NCBI RefSeq assembly: GCF_002858865.1
Contig: NZ_PJRR01000019.1
Location: forward strand, 434,001 to 498,000
Length of the DNA stretch: 64,000 nucleotides
From: Caulobacter vibrioides
GTDB taxonomy: Bacteria > Pseudomonadota > Alphaproteobacteria > Caulobacterales > Caulobacteraceae
Reading direction: 5' to 3'
Shown here: piece by piece, positions 23,929-33,067 of the stretch
Layout: each line of letters starts with the position of its first letter
How positions within the stretch are numbered: position 1 is the stretch's first letter
Notes under the pieces: generated by a model
What the model saw: only the letters and a program-made list of their open reading frames with translations
What the model was told of the DNA's origin: nothing
Databases searched by the model: none
Position numbers and translations under genes: made by a program

Positions 23929-26394
23929 TCAGTTTGGACAGGTGGCGTCGCCCTCGTTCGAGGCGAGCCGGATTTCCGTGAACGAAAGCGTCAGCGCCCC
24001 CGCGGTCGTCAGCGCAAACGGAGACGAAATTTGCGTCATATCCGCGCCTTTGGCGAGGAAGCAGGAAAGTTTGATCTTCGCCGTACGCCATTCGCCCGTT
24101 TTCGCACCTGACAACGTTGACGTTACGTCTACCGTCGCGCGACAGGATTCGCCACAGGTTACGCTCATTGACACCGGTTTCGTCGGGGCGGCTTCGACGC
24201 GGTATCGCAGCATCACGGCCATGTCGCCGGTGGTCTGCCGCGAAAGATCGACCGGCGATCCCATAACCCCGACCACGCCCAGCCCTTCGCCGCTCCAGGT
24301 GGCCTGACGGGCGTTTTCCTGCGCGCCGGCGTCCACCGTCTTGAGCGACGCCGCGCCGGAGGCGTTCATCATCCAGGGCGGAGGCGTGCGGCCGTCGACG
24401 AAGTAGCGATCGACATTGGCGGCGGCGGACGCGACGCCCGGGTATTCCGACAGCTTGGCCACCTTGCCGGGCTTGGTGTAGCTCAGGCCATAGCCATAGG
24501 CGAAGAGCGGGTCATAGCCCGGGTCGCCGACATTGATCGGCTCCTGGTCGGCGCGCTTGGGCCAGGAGAAGGACAGCTTGCCCTGGAAGTCGTGGCGCGG
24601 CTTACCCGCCTTGTCGCCGACCAGAACGTCGGCCACGCCGCCGCCCTCCGAGCCGGGCAGCCACGCCGCGACAAAGGCGTCGGACGCGTTGAGTTCGGGG
24701 TTGGTCCACAGGGGCCGGCCGCTCAGGAACACCGACACCACCGGAATGCCCGCAGCCTTGAGCTTCTTCAGCAGCGCCAGGTCACGCTTGTCGCCAGCCT
24801 GATACTCGATGCTGGTGATGTCGCCCTGGAACTCGGCGTAGGGGTTCTCGCCGAACACGACGATCGCCACGTCGGGCTTCTGCTTGAAATCGCCTGAAAC
24901 CGACAGTTCCGCGCTGCCGCCGCCGGCTTTCACGGCCTCGGCGACGCCTGCATAGATCGACTGGCCATGCGGGAAGTCGCTGTTCTTGTTGCCGGTGCCC
25001 TGCCAGGTCAGGGTCCAACCGCCCGAGGCCTTGCCAATGTCGTCGGCGCCGTCTCCGGCGACCAGCACACGAGCCGAGCTCTTCAGCGGCAGCACGCCTT
25101 CGTTCTTCAGCAGCACCAGCGATTTGCGCACCGCCTCGCGCGCCACGGCCCGGTGCTCAGGCGCGCCGAGGAGCTCCAGCTTGCCCTCCAAAGGCCGCTT
25201 GTCCTCGAACAGGCCGGCCTTGACCTTGACTCGCAGGATGCGGCGAACGGCATCGTCGATCCGCGCCATGGGGATCTGCCCGGCCTTCACCTGCGCCAAG
25301 GTGTTGTCGTAGAGGCCCTTCCAGCTGTCGGGAGCCATCATCATGTCCATGCCGGCGTTATAGGCCTGGGCGCAGCTGGTGTTGCTGCAGCCCTCGACCT
25401 GGCCGTGGGCGTTCCAGTCGCCGACGACGAAGCCCTCAAAGCCCATGCGCTCCTTTAGCACGTCGGTCAGCAGGCTCTTGTTGCCGGTGTGCTTGACCCC
25501 GTTCCAGCTGGAGAACGAGACCATCACCGACAAGATGCCGGCTTCAATCGCCGGCGGGTAGCCGGCGTTGTGCAGACGCACCAGATCGGCCTCGGAGATC
25601 TTCGCGTCGCCCTGGTCGCGGCCATTCTCGGTGCCACCATCGGCGAGGAAGTGCTTGGCCGAGCCCGCCACGCGGCCAGCCGCCAGCGGCTTGCCGGCTT
25701 CCAGCGCCCCCTGCAGCCCCAGGGTCATCGGGCCCGAATAGGCCTTCACGATCTCCGGATTCTCGCCATAGCCCTCATAGGCGCGGCCCCAGCGTGAATC
25801 GCGAGGCACGGCGACCGTCGGACCAAAGGTCCAGTCCGCGCCGGTGGCGGCCATTTCCTTAGCGGTCACCTCGCCGATACGACGGATCAGGTCGGGGTCG
25901 TGCGCTGCGCCCAGGCCGACATTGTGCGGGAAGATCGTAGCGCCCACGACGTTGTTGTGACCGTGCACGGCGTCGACGCCGAAGATGATCGGGATTTCCT
26001 GCCGGTCGCCGCGCCTGTCCAGCGCCGCCGCGCGGAAGGCGCGGATCCATTCGATCCAGCGCTGCGGGCTGGCGCGGTCATTGCCGTCCGGCGCTGAGTT
26101 GCCGCCGACCAGCACCGATCCCAACCGGTACTTCTTCAGTTCCTCGGGCGTGATCGAGGCGCCGTCGGCCTGGATGGTCTGGGCGACCTTCTCCTCGACG
26201 GTCATCCGGCTCATCAGCTGGGCGATGAAGGCCTCGGTCTTGGCGTCGGTGATGGCGGCTGGACTGGCCGACTTCGGCCAAACGGCGGGGTTTGCAGTGG
26301 CGTTCGGCGGCGTCTGGGCCAGGACCACGCCGGCCGATCCACAGGCGATCGTCAGGGCCAGGGCGGAAGCGAAGGCGAAACGGCGCGGCAGCAT
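23929..26394 (-). CDS. Exported GH3 beta-glucosidase / exo-beta-glucan glucohydrolase
   Basis: An 821-residue glycoside hydrolase of family 3 with a signal peptide (FASALALTIACGSAGVVLAQ). The N-terminal TIM-barrel-like domain has IIFGVDAVHGHNNV, AGSAKHFLADGG and the nucleophile aspartate in VVGDWNAHGQ near residue 325. The second domain (about 430-650) includes VVFGENPYAEFQGD and SGRPLWTNP. A C-terminal beta-rich domain of about 150 residues follows, as in exo-1,3/1,4-beta-glucanases. It would release glucose from beta-glucans or cello-oligosaccharides in the periplasm or outer membrane. A palindrome matching the LacI-type operators of this locus lies about 242 bases upstream. Product glucose would feed glk and zwf nearby. 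Confidence 0.9.
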   Translation of the reverse strand: MLPRRFAFASALALTIACGSAGVVLAQTPPNATANPAVWPKSASPAAITDAKTEAFIAQLMSRMTVEEKVAQTIQADGASITPEELKKYRLGSVLVGGNSAPDGNDRASPQRWIEWIRAFRAAALDRRGDRQEIPIIFGVDAVHGHNNVVGATIFPHNVGLGAAHDPDLIRRIGEVTAKEMAATGADWTFGPTVAVPRDSRWGRAYEGYGENPEIVKAYSGPMTLGLQGALEAGKPLAAGRVAGSAKHFLADGGTENGRDQGDAKISEADLVRLHNAGYPPAIEAGILSVMVSFSSWNGVKHTGNKSLLTDVLKERMGFEGFVVGDWNAHGQVEGCSNTSCAQAYNAGMDMMMAPDSWKGLYDNTLAQVKAGQIPMARIDDAVRRILRVKVKAGLFEDKRPLEGKLELLGAPEHRAVAREAVRKSLVLLKNEGVLPLKSSARVLVAGDGADDIGKASGGWTLTWQGTGNKNSDFPHGQSIYAGVAEAVKAGGGSAELSVSGDFKQKPDVAIVVFGENPYAEFQGDITSIEYQAGDKRDLALLKKLKAAGIPVVSVFLSGRPLWTNPELNASDAFVAAWLPGSEGGGVADVLVGDKAGKPRHDFQGKLSFSWPKRADQEPINVGDPGYDPLFAYGYGLSYTKPGKVAKLSEYPGVASAAANVDRYFVDGRTPPPWMMNASGAASLKTVDAGAQENARQATWSGEGLGVVGVMGSPVDLSRQTTGDMAVMLRYRVEAAPTKPVSMSVTCGESCRATVDVTSTLSGAKTGEWRTAKIKLSCFLAKGADMTQISSPFALTTAGALTLSFTEIRLASNEGDATCPN

Positions 26395-26635
26395 GGGCGA
26401 TCCTTGAAGGGGCGTCCGTCGGGCGGAGCGGTGTTTAAAGGAAAGGCGCTCGGCGCGGCGCTTGCGAAGTGTCCGCGCCGAGCGAAGATAAGCGGCTTCA
26501 GGTCCGCTTGGAGGGGAGTGATCGTGCGCACAGGGCGCGACAGCCGCTGGACTGGCCAGGCGAGGTCATGGCGTTTCCTCCTGACGCCGCCTTTTCGTGG
26601 CGACTGTCTTGATCTATGCGATCTCACGTCGATCG

Positions 26636-26647
26636 GACAGCGCTGTC
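26636..26647. promoter_or_regulatory. Candidate LacI operator upstream of the GH3 gene
   Basis: GACAGCGCTGTC is a perfect 12-base palindrome in the 297-base gap between the GH3 gene and the LacI gene. It has the same GACA-N4-TGTC form as the sites at 27761-27776 and 32800-32815. It lies about 242 bases before the GH3 start. Confidence 0.55.
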
Positions 26648-26691
26648 AAGGGGAATATGATTGCGGTACCAACTTGCCAATCGCGCACTCG

Positions 26692-27762
26692 TCAGTGCGA
26701 CGCTGGGCCGGTGGACTCCCGCACGACGAGTTCGAAGTCCAGGAGCCGCGATGGCGGGGGCGCGCCCTCTTCCCGCTCGACGCCTTGCATCAGCATGTCG
26801 GCGGCCGCTCCGGCCATGGCGTGGATCGGTTGGCGAACCGTGGTGAGCTGAGGCCAGGTTATCTTCGCTCCCGGCGTGTCGTCGAAGCCGGCGACTGACA
26901 GTTGAGTAGGAACGTCAAGCCGCAAGCGATTGGCGACCGCCATGACGCCCAGCGCCATGTCATCGTTCGAGGCGAAGATCGCCGTCGGTCGATCCGCGCC
27001 GCCCAGCAGCTTCTCGGCCGCCTCGAAGCCCGAGCGAAACGAAAACCAGCCCTGCGCCACACGATCATCACGAACACGCAGGCCGCTGTCGCGCATAGCA
27101 TCGAGGAACCCCTGATGACGCCGGTGCGAAGCGCCGTGGTCGGGGTGCCCTACAATAAAGGCGATGTCCTTGTGGCCCAGATCGACCAGATGCTTGGTCA
27201 TCTCGTAGGCGGCCAGCCGATCATCCATGCTGACCCACGGCGCACGGTCGAAATCGTCGCCTGGGGCGATGCGGACATAGGCCACCCCTTCCCGCTCAAG
27301 CGCCGCCAGAACGACCGGATGATCGCTGAGCGGCGGGGTCAGGATCACGCCGTCCATGCGCAACGTCGTCAGCATCGGCGCGACCTGATCCTCGACATCG
27401 GCGGTCGAGTCGATCGGCTCGACGATCAGATGGAACCCTTCCTGCCGGCAACGGGCGATGGCGCCGAGCTGCACATCGGTGACGTAGCCGGGGCTGGGGT
27501 TGTCGAAGAAAACGCCGATCAGATAGGCCTTCGCCCCCGCCAGGCTACGGGCCGAGATATTGGGGCGATAGTGCAGCGCAGCTACCGCGGCCTGCACGCG
27601 ATCACGGGTGTCAGCCTTGACGTTGGGCTCGCGATTCAGGACACGCGAGACGGTCTTGATCGAGACTCCGCTCTCGCGGGCCACGTCGTGGATCGTGACT
27701 TTGGCGCTCAATTTCCGTCCCTCGCCGGTCCGATTCGCTCGGTTCGGCGCGTACTTAGCCAT
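26692..27762 (-). CDS. LacI-family transcriptional regulator
   Basis: A 356-residue repressor. The N-terminal helix-turn-helix and hinge are VTIHDVARESGVSIKTVSRV and ALHYRPNISARSLAG. A periplasmic-binding-protein-like effector domain follows, with LIGVFFDNPSPGYV, AIFASNDDMALGVM and SVAGFDDTPGAKITWPQLTT. Such repressors leave DNA when they bind a sugar or sugar phosphate. The gene starts 34 bases behind glk, and a 16-base palindrome, ATGACAAGGCTGTCAT, overlaps its start codon. A matching palindrome sits before zwf, so it probably controls itself and the Entner-Doudoroff operon. The ATG at 27762 gives a 19-residue lead before the helix-turn-helix; no ribosome site is visible, so the message may be leaderless. 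Confidence 0.88.
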   Translation of the reverse strand: MAKYAPNRANRTGEGRKLSAKVTIHDVARESGVSIKTVSRVLNREPNVKADTRDRVQAAVAALHYRPNISARSLAGAKAYLIGVFFDNPSPGYVTDVQLGAIARCRQEGFHLIVEPIDSTADVEDQVAPMLTTLRMDGVILTPPLSDHPVVLAALEREGVAYVRIAPGDDFDRAPWVSMDDRLAAYEMTKHLVDLGHKDIAFIVGHPDHGASHRRHQGFLDAMRDSGLRVRDDRVAQGWFSFRSGFEAAEKLLGGADRPTAIFASNDDMALGVMAVANRLRLDVPTQLSVAGFDDTPGAKITWPQLTTVRQPIHAMAGAAADMLMQGVEREEGAPPPSRLLDFELVVRESTGPASH

Positions 27763-27776
27763 GACAAGGCTGTCAT
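27761..27776. promoter_or_regulatory. Candidate autoregulatory LacI operator
   Basis: ATGACAAGGCTGTCAT, palindromic outside its four-base centre, overlaps the start codon of the LacI gene. It shares both 6-base arms (ATGACA and TGTCAT) and the four-base spacing with the site before zwf. Confidence 0.65.
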
Positions 27777-27796
27777 GGCGAGCCCCAAGAAAACGA

Positions 27797-28792
27797 CTAC
27801 GACACCGCCGCACGGCCCTCCGGCGTGAGCGCCACCGCCGCACCGATCAGGGCGGTGTGCGGATGCAGGATCACGTGCGTCGGGATCGAACGGGTGAAGC
27901 CGGACAGACGCCCCTTGCTGTCGAAGCGCTCGCGGAACGGGCTCTTCTCCAGGATGTCGATGATGCGTGGTGCGATGCCGCCGGCGATGAAAACACCGCC
28001 GCGTGCGCCCAAGGTCAGAGCGATGTCGCCCGCCGTTGAGCCCAGGATGGCGCAGAAACGGTTCACCGTCGCCAGGCTGTCGGCGCAGCCCTCTACGGCG
28101 CGCTCGGTGATCTGCTTGGCGGTCAGCGCCTCGACACCGCGCCCTTCAGCGGCCGCCAGATCCACATGGAGGTCCTCCATGCCGGGACCCGACAGGATCC
28201 GCTCGACCGACACCCGACCGCCGTCCAGGCGCCGGGTCAGGGCGCGGAGCACCTCGATCTCGACGTCATCGACCGGCGCGAAGGCGACGTGACCACCCTC
28301 GGTGGCCAGCGGGATCTCCTGGCCATGGCGACGGACAAGGCCTGCGACGCCGAAGCCGGTGCCTGGACCCAGGATCGCCAGATCGCCCTCCCCCGACGTC
28401 GGCAATTCGCCGATCTGGCGCAGGTCCTTAGGGCCAACGCGCGGCGCGGCCAGCGCCTGGGCGGTGAAGTCGTTGATCAGCTTGGCGTTCCGAAAACCGC
28501 CTGCGCGGCGCAGGCCGTCCTCGGAGATCCGCCAGTCCAGATTAGTCATGTGGACCTGACCGTGGTCGATCGGCCCGGCCACAGCGACCACCGCCTGGTC
28601 AGGATGCTTGACACCGACCTTGCGGAGATACTCCTCGATGGCGTCCTCGGCCGTGCCGTAGTCCTCGCCCCTATAGGCCGTCGGCTCGATCAGGCGCGGG
28701 TCCTGACCGTCGAACTCGACCAGGGCGAAGCGGGCGTTCGTACCGCCGATGTCGCCGACGAGGCCGAGCCCGCCGCTGTGATTGCCGTCCAT
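27797..28792 (-). CDS. glk: Glucokinase
   Basis: A 331-residue glucokinase of the bacterial Glk family, which phosphorylates glucose with ATP. The phosphate-binding motif GDIGGTNARFALVEF is at the N-terminus; the substrate region includes LINDFTAQALAAP and LAILGPGTGFGVAGLV, and GGVFIAGGIAPRI is the adenosine motif. The order zwf-pgl-edd-glk, all leftward with gaps of 2 to 14 bases, makes it the last enzyme gene of an Entner-Doudoroff operon. It would supply glucose 6-phosphate to Zwf. The ATG at 28792 has the usual short N-terminus before the motif. Confidence 0.93.
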   Translation of the reverse strand: MDGNHSGGLGLVGDIGGTNARFALVEFDGQDPRLIEPTAYRGEDYGTAEDAIEEYLRKVGVKHPDQAVVAVAGPIDHGQVHMTNLDWRISEDGLRRAGGFRNAKLINDFTAQALAAPRVGPKDLRQIGELPTSGEGDLAILGPGTGFGVAGLVRRHGQEIPLATEGGHVAFAPVDDVEIEVLRALTRRLDGGRVSVERILSGPGMEDLHVDLAAAEGRGVEALTAKQITERAVEGCADSLATVNRFCAILGSTAGDIALTLGARGGVFIAGGIAPRIIDILEKSPFRERFDSKGRLSGFTRSIPTHVILHPHTALIGAAVALTPEGRAAVS

Positions 28793-28806
28793 GACCTAGC
28801 GCTTCC

Positions 28807-30615
28807 TCAAGCAAAGACGGAGGCGCCGGCGTCGGCCGCGCCGACCCCCGACCGCATCCATCCAAACAGTTCCCGGCCAAAGCCCGGCTTGGACGCCGGG
28901 ACGTTCGCGGGGGTCCGGGCGAGCAGGGTCGCCTCGTCCACCATGATCTTCAGTTCCCCGATCTCGGCATTGACGCGGATCACATCGCCGTCCTGGACAT
29001 AGGCCAGCGGCCCGCCCTTGGCCGCTTCCGGCGTCACGTGGATGGCGGCGGGCGTCTTGCCAGAGGCGCCGGACATGCGGCCGTCGGTGACCAGGGCCAC
29101 CTTGTGACCGCGATCCAGCAACACCGAGATCGACGGCGACAGGTTATGCAGTTCAGGCATGCCGTTGGCGGACGGCCCCTGGAAGCGGACCACCACGACC
29201 ACGTCGCGATCCAGCTCGCCGCGCTTGAAAGCGGCGATGAAGTCTTCCTGTTCCTGGAACACAGCGCACGGCGCCTCGATCACGTGGTGCTCGGGCTTCA
29301 CGGCCGAGATCTTCATCACGCCGCGCCCCAGATTGCCCGCCATCAGGCGCAGGCCGCCTTCCTTGCTGAACGGGTCGGAGACCGGCCGCACGATGGCGGG
29401 ATCCAGGCTCTCGTGAGCGCCGTCACGCCAGGTCAGCACGCCGTCCTCGAGCACCGGTTCCTGGGCGTACAGCGACAGGCCGGCGCCCGCGATCGTCTGG
29501 ACGTCTTCGTGCACCAGACCCGCCTTCAGCAGCTCACGGATCACGAAAGCCATGCCGCCGGCGGCCTGGAAGTGGTTCACGTCGGCCGAACCGTTCGGAT
29601 AGACGCGCGCCAGCAGCGGCGTGGCCTTGGAGATATCGTCCAGGTCTTCAAGCGTCAGTTGCACGCCCGCAGCGGCGGCCATGGCGATGATGTGCAGCGC
29701 CAGGTTGGTCGAGCCGCCGGTCGCCATCAACCCGACCACGCCGTTGACGAACGACTTCTCGTCGATCATCCGGCCGACCGGGATGAATTCATTGCCCTTG
29801 TTGGTCACCGCAGCCACGCGTCGGGCGGATTCCTTGACCAGGGCCTCACGCAGCGGCGTGTTGGGATGGACGAAGGCCGAGCCAGGCAAATGGAAGCCCA
29901 TCAGCTCCATCAGCATCTGGTTGGTGTTGGCCGTGCCATAGAAGGTGCAGGTGCCCGGGCCATGATAGCTGGCGCTCTCGGCCGCCAGCAGTTCCTCACG
30001 ACCGACCTTGCCCTCGGCGTAGAGCGCGCGGATGCGGGCCTTCTCGCTGTTGGCCAGGCCCGAGGTCATCGGGCCGGCGGGCACGAACAGGGCGGGCAGA
30101 TGGCTGAAGGTCAGGGCACCGATCACCAGGCCCGGCACGATCTTGTCGCAGACGCCCAGATACAGCGCCGAGTCGAAGGCGTCATGGGTCAGGGCCACGG
30201 CGGTCGCCATGGCGATCACGTCGCGCGAGAACAGCGACAGCTCCATGCCGGGACGGCCCTGGGTGACACCGTCGCACATGGCCGGCACCCCGCCGGCGAA
30301 CTGGGCGGTCGCGCCCACGTCCCGGGCGGCGTCCTTGATCAGCGCGGGATAGGCTTCCAGCGGCTGGTGGGCCGACAGCATGTCATTATAGGCCGAGACG
30401 ATGCCGATGTTCGGCGCGTTCGGATCCAGGGCGCGCAGCTTGTCGACGCCCGGCGAGGCGGCGAAGGCGTGGGCCCAGTTGGCGCAGGACAGCTTGGCGC
30501 GCCCCGGCTGATTGGCGATCGCCTGTTCCATGTTGGCGAGATAGGCCGCGCGGCTGTCCTTGCTGCGCGCCACGATCCGGGCGGTGACGTCGGCGATGAC
30601 GGGATTCAGGCTCAT
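28807..30615 (-). CDS. edd: 6-Phosphogluconate dehydratase
   Basis: A 602-residue IlvD/Edd-family dehydratase that converts 6-phosphogluconate to 2-keto-3-deoxy-6-phosphogluconate. The iron-sulfur cluster cysteines are seen in [17 protein letters not shown] and in the [14 protein letters not shown] region. C-terminal motifs are [20 protein letters not shown] and [10 protein letters not shown]. Length and the [12 protein letters not shown] motif favour Edd over IlvD, and the position between pgl and glk settles it. The aldolase gene eda is not in this window. Start is the ATG at 30615, six bases behind pgl. Confidence 0.95.
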   Translation of the reverse strand: MSLNPVIADVTARIVARSKDSRAAYLANMEQAIANQPGRAKLSCANWAHAFAASPGVDKLRALDPNAPNIGIVSAYNDMLSAHQPLEAYPALIKDAARDVGATAQFAGGVPAMCDGVTQGRPGMELSLFSRDVIAMATAVALTHDAFDSALYLGVCDKIVPGLVIGALTFSHLPALFVPAGPMTSGLANSEKARIRALYAEGKVGREELLAAESASYHGPGTCTFYGTANTNQMLMELMGFHLPGSAFVHPNTPLREALVKESARRVAAVTNKGNEFIPVGRMIDEKSFVNGVVGLMATGGSTNLALHIIAMAAAAGVQLTLEDLDDISKATPLLARVYPNGSADVNHFQAAGGMAFVIRELLKAGLVHEDVQTIAGAGLSLYAQEPVLEDGVLTWRDGAHESLDPAIVRPVSDPFSKEGGLRLMAGNLGRGVMKISAVKPEHHVIEAPCAVFQEQEDFIAAFKRGELDRDVVVVVRFQGPSANGMPELHNLSPSISVLLDRGHKVALVTDGRMSGASGKTPAAIHVTPEAAKGGPLAYVQDGDVIRVNAEIGELKIMVDEATLLARTPANVPASKPGFGRELFGWMRSGVGAADAGASVFA

Positions 30616-30621
30616 GGCGAT

Positions 30622-31320
30622 CTACTCCGCCCAGAGGATGCGGACCTTGGCGCGGTCCTGTTTCAGAATGGCGGCGACCGGCAGGGCCGGATCAACGTCG
30701 CCGTCCAACAAAGCTTTCTTGGCCGCGCCGGTGACCAGCAGCACGATCAGATCGGTGCGGGTCAGGGCGGCCAGGGTCAGGCTCAGGCGTGGGAGGTCCG
30801 GCGCGGGATCGCTGGGCGGCACGGCCAGCACCGAACGGTCCGTGGTCAGGTCAAGACCCTGATCCAGCATCGGATTGCCCGGAAACAGCGAAGCGAAATG
30901 CCCATCCGGCCCCACGCCCAGGAGAACGACGCCGAACGGGGTGGCGGCATTGACGCCTGCCTCGGCCTTGCGCGCGCTCTCGTCGTGGCTCACGCCGTCG
31001 AAGAACAGCGGCGCGAACGAGGCCTTGGCCGCCTCGCCCACGAGCAGGTGGCGACGCACCAGACCCTCGTTGCTGCTGGCGTCGGTAGCGGGAACAAAGC
31101 GTTCGTCGGTGAGCGTGACCGTGACCTTGTCCCAGGGGGCGGTCATGGTCGCCATGCGGTCATAGACCGGCGCCGGCGTCGTGCCGCCGGTGGCGGCGAA
31201 GCCGACCCGGCCGTGACGAGCGACCGCCGTCGTCAACGCGCCGACCAGAACCGAGGCGGCCGCGTCATAGAGGTCCTCGCGGGACCCAAATGCTTCGAGC
31301 TTGATGGGCGTGAAGGGCAT
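30622..31320 (-). CDS. pgl: 6-Phosphogluconolactonase
   Basis: A 232-residue protein of the DevB/SOL family, which hydrolyses 6-phosphogluconolactone, the product of Zwf. Family motifs are FAATGGTTPAPVYDRM near the N-terminus, TLTDERFVP in the middle and VLLGVGPDGHFASLFPG, which holds the catalytic histidine. It is wedged between zwf (2-base gap) and edd (6-base gap), so it is certainly part of the same transcript. Length is normal for proteobacterial Pgl proteins. Confidence 0.94.
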   Translation of the reverse strand: MPFTPIKLEAFGSREDLYDAAASVLVGALTTAVARHGRVGFAATGGTTPAPVYDRMATMTAPWDKVTVTLTDERFVPATDASSNEGLVRRHLLVGEAAKASFAPLFFDGVSHDESARKAEAGVNAATPFGVVLLGVGPDGHFASLFPGNPMLDQGLDLTTDRSVLAVPPSDPAPDLPRLSLTLAALTRTDLIVLLVTGAAKKALLDGDVDPALPVAAILKQDRAKVRILWAE

Positions 31321-31322
31321 GC

Positions 31323-32786
31323 TCAGGCCTTCCAGGCTCGGCCGCCGGGCGAGATCAGGCCCTGGGCGGACTGCGGTCCCCAGGTGCCCGCCGCATAGTG
31401 CGCCGGTTCGATACTGGCCTCTTCCCAGGCCGCCGAGACGCCGTCGATGAAGCGCCAGGCCTGCTCGACCTCATCGCGACGCACGAACAGCGTACGGTCG
31501 CCGCGGAAGGCGTCGACGAACAGCTTTTCGTAAGCGATGCGACGGCGCCCGCCGGTCTGGCCAAACGACAGCGACAGCGGCAGCGACTGCAGTCGCATGC
31601 CCTCGTCCGAGAGACCCGGACGCTTGTTCATGATCGTCAGCGAGATGTCTTCGTCCGGCTGCAGGTCGATGACCAGACGATTGGCGCACAGCTCGCCATC
31701 GGTCGCCGGACCGAAGATGTTGTGCGGCAAAGGCTTGAACTGGACGACGATCTGGGTGCGGCGGTCCGGCAGGTTCTTGCCGGTGCGCAGGAAGAACGGC
31801 ACGCCGTCCCAACGCCAGTTGTCGATCGCGACCTTCATGGCCACGAAAGTCTCGGTCTTGGTGGGCTTGCCCACTTCCTCGACGTAGCCAGCGCGCGCGC
31901 CGCCCTCGACCACACCGGCGACGTACTGGCCACGCACGGTGTCGTGGGCCACGGTCTCCTTGGTGAAGGGCCGCAGGGAGCGCAGCACCTTGACCTTCTC
32001 GTCGCGCACCGCATCGGGATCGAAGCCTGAGGGCGCTTCCATGGCGACCAGACACAGCAGTTGCAGCATGTGGTTCTGCACCATGTCCCGCAGCGCGCCG
32101 TATTCGTCATAGTAGGGCCAGCGGTCGCCGACCTTTTCGGTCTCGGCGATGGTGATCTGCACATGGTCGATCGTGTTGCGATCCCACAGGGGCTCGAACA
32201 GCACGTTGGCGAAGCGCAGGGCCGTCAGGTTCTGGACGGTTTCCTTGCCCAGATAGTGGTCGATGCGGAACACTTGGCTCTCGTCGACCACAGCGGCGAC
32301 GGCGACGTTGGTGGCCTTGGAGCTTTCGAGATCGCGGCCAAGCGGCTTTTCGAGGATCAAGCGCGTGTTGGGCCCCGTCAGGCCGGCCGCCTGCAAAGCC
32401 TGGCAAGCCGGGCCGTAGAGGCTGGGCGACAGCGAGAAGAAGATGACCAGCGTGCCATGCGCACCGATCCGTTCGGCCAGCTTCTTGGTGTCTTCCTCAC
32501 TGGTGATGTTCGCAGGCACGTAGTCGAGGCGTGCAGCGAGGCGATTCCAGACCGCCTCCTCCACTGTCGCGCGCTTGCCCAGTTGCTCGCGGACCAGCGC
32601 CTTGTAGCTGGCCGCGTCATGGTCGGCCCGGGCGACGCCAATGATCCGCAGATCGTGCGGCAGCAGTCGGTCGAGCTCCAGGAAATACAGAGAAGGCAGC
32701 AGCATCCGGAGGGCCAAATCGCCCGCTCCGCCCAGCAGCACCAAGACTTCGCGGCCGTTCTCGCCGACGTCGTTGTTCTTAGCCAA
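31323..32786 (-). CDS. zwf: Glucose-6-phosphate 1-dehydrogenase
   Basis: A 487-residue enzyme that oxidises glucose 6-phosphate to the lactone, feeding the Entner-Doudoroff route. The dinucleotide-binding start is VLVLLGGAGDLALRMLLPSL (GGAGDLA in place of the more usual GASGDLA). Substrate motifs are LILEKPLGRDL and the active-site RIDHYLGKETVQNL. I chose the TTG at 32786 because AAGGTGG lies a few bases upstream and the sequence then starts MAKNNDVGENG; the frame stays open to an ATG at 32849, but a palindromic operator (32800-32815) lies in that extension. It is the first gene of zwf-pgl-edd-glk. Confidence 0.93.
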   Translation of the reverse strand: MAKNNDVGENGREVLVLLGGAGDLALRMLLPSLYFLELDRLLPHDLRIIGVARADHDAASYKALVREQLGKRATVEEAVWNRLAARLDYVPANITSEEDTKKLAERIGAHGTLVIFFSLSPSLYGPACQALQAAGLTGPNTRLILEKPLGRDLESSKATNVAVAAVVDESQVFRIDHYLGKETVQNLTALRFANVLFEPLWDRNTIDHVQITIAETEKVGDRWPYYDEYGALRDMVQNHMLQLLCLVAMEAPSGFDPDAVRDEKVKVLRSLRPFTKETVAHDTVRGQYVAGVVEGGARAGYVEEVGKPTKTETFVAMKVAIDNWRWDGVPFFLRTGKNLPDRRTQIVVQFKPLPHNIFGPATDGELCANRLVIDLQPDEDISLTIMNKRPGLSDEGMRLQSLPLSLSFGQTGGRRRIAYEKLFVDAFRGDRTLFVRRDEVEQAWRFIDGVSAAWEEASIEPAHYAAGTWGPQSAQGLISPGGRAWKA

Positions 32787-32799
32787 TGTCGTCCACCTT

Positions 32800-32815
32800 A
32801 TGACAACGTTGTCAT
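32800..32815. promoter_or_regulatory. Candidate LacI operator before zwf
   Basis: ATGACAACGTTGTCAT is a perfect 16-base palindrome 14 bases upstream of the zwf TTG start. The arms are the same as those of the site on the LacI gene start at 27761-27776. The remaining 250 bases up to 33067 hold no gene I can support and must contain the zwf promoter. Confidence 0.7.
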
Positions 32816-33067
32816 GACATGCCTGCGCGGGAAAGGCAAGCGGCCGCACTTCGCCGCCCTCGGATCGGCGCGCGGCGGGGCTCTAACTAGGCCAAACGCT
32901 TGGCGCCCGCCATAAGACCAATCCGGTTTCATAGGAACTGTTTGAAGGATTCCCGGGGCCATTCGGAAACACCCTGCCTTCCATAACGCCTCTTGAGCGC
33001 GCTTTCAGGCGAACCTTGCCCTGCCGCCCTTCTATCGCGCGCGAACCTGCGATCACCGCAGCGAGCG

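Noticed and set aside
29038..31398. A 786-residue open frame on the plus strand, antisense to edd and pgl
   Set aside because: It mirrors the third-codon GC bias of the opposite genes and has no recognisable domain; edd and pgl on the other strand have clear family motifs.
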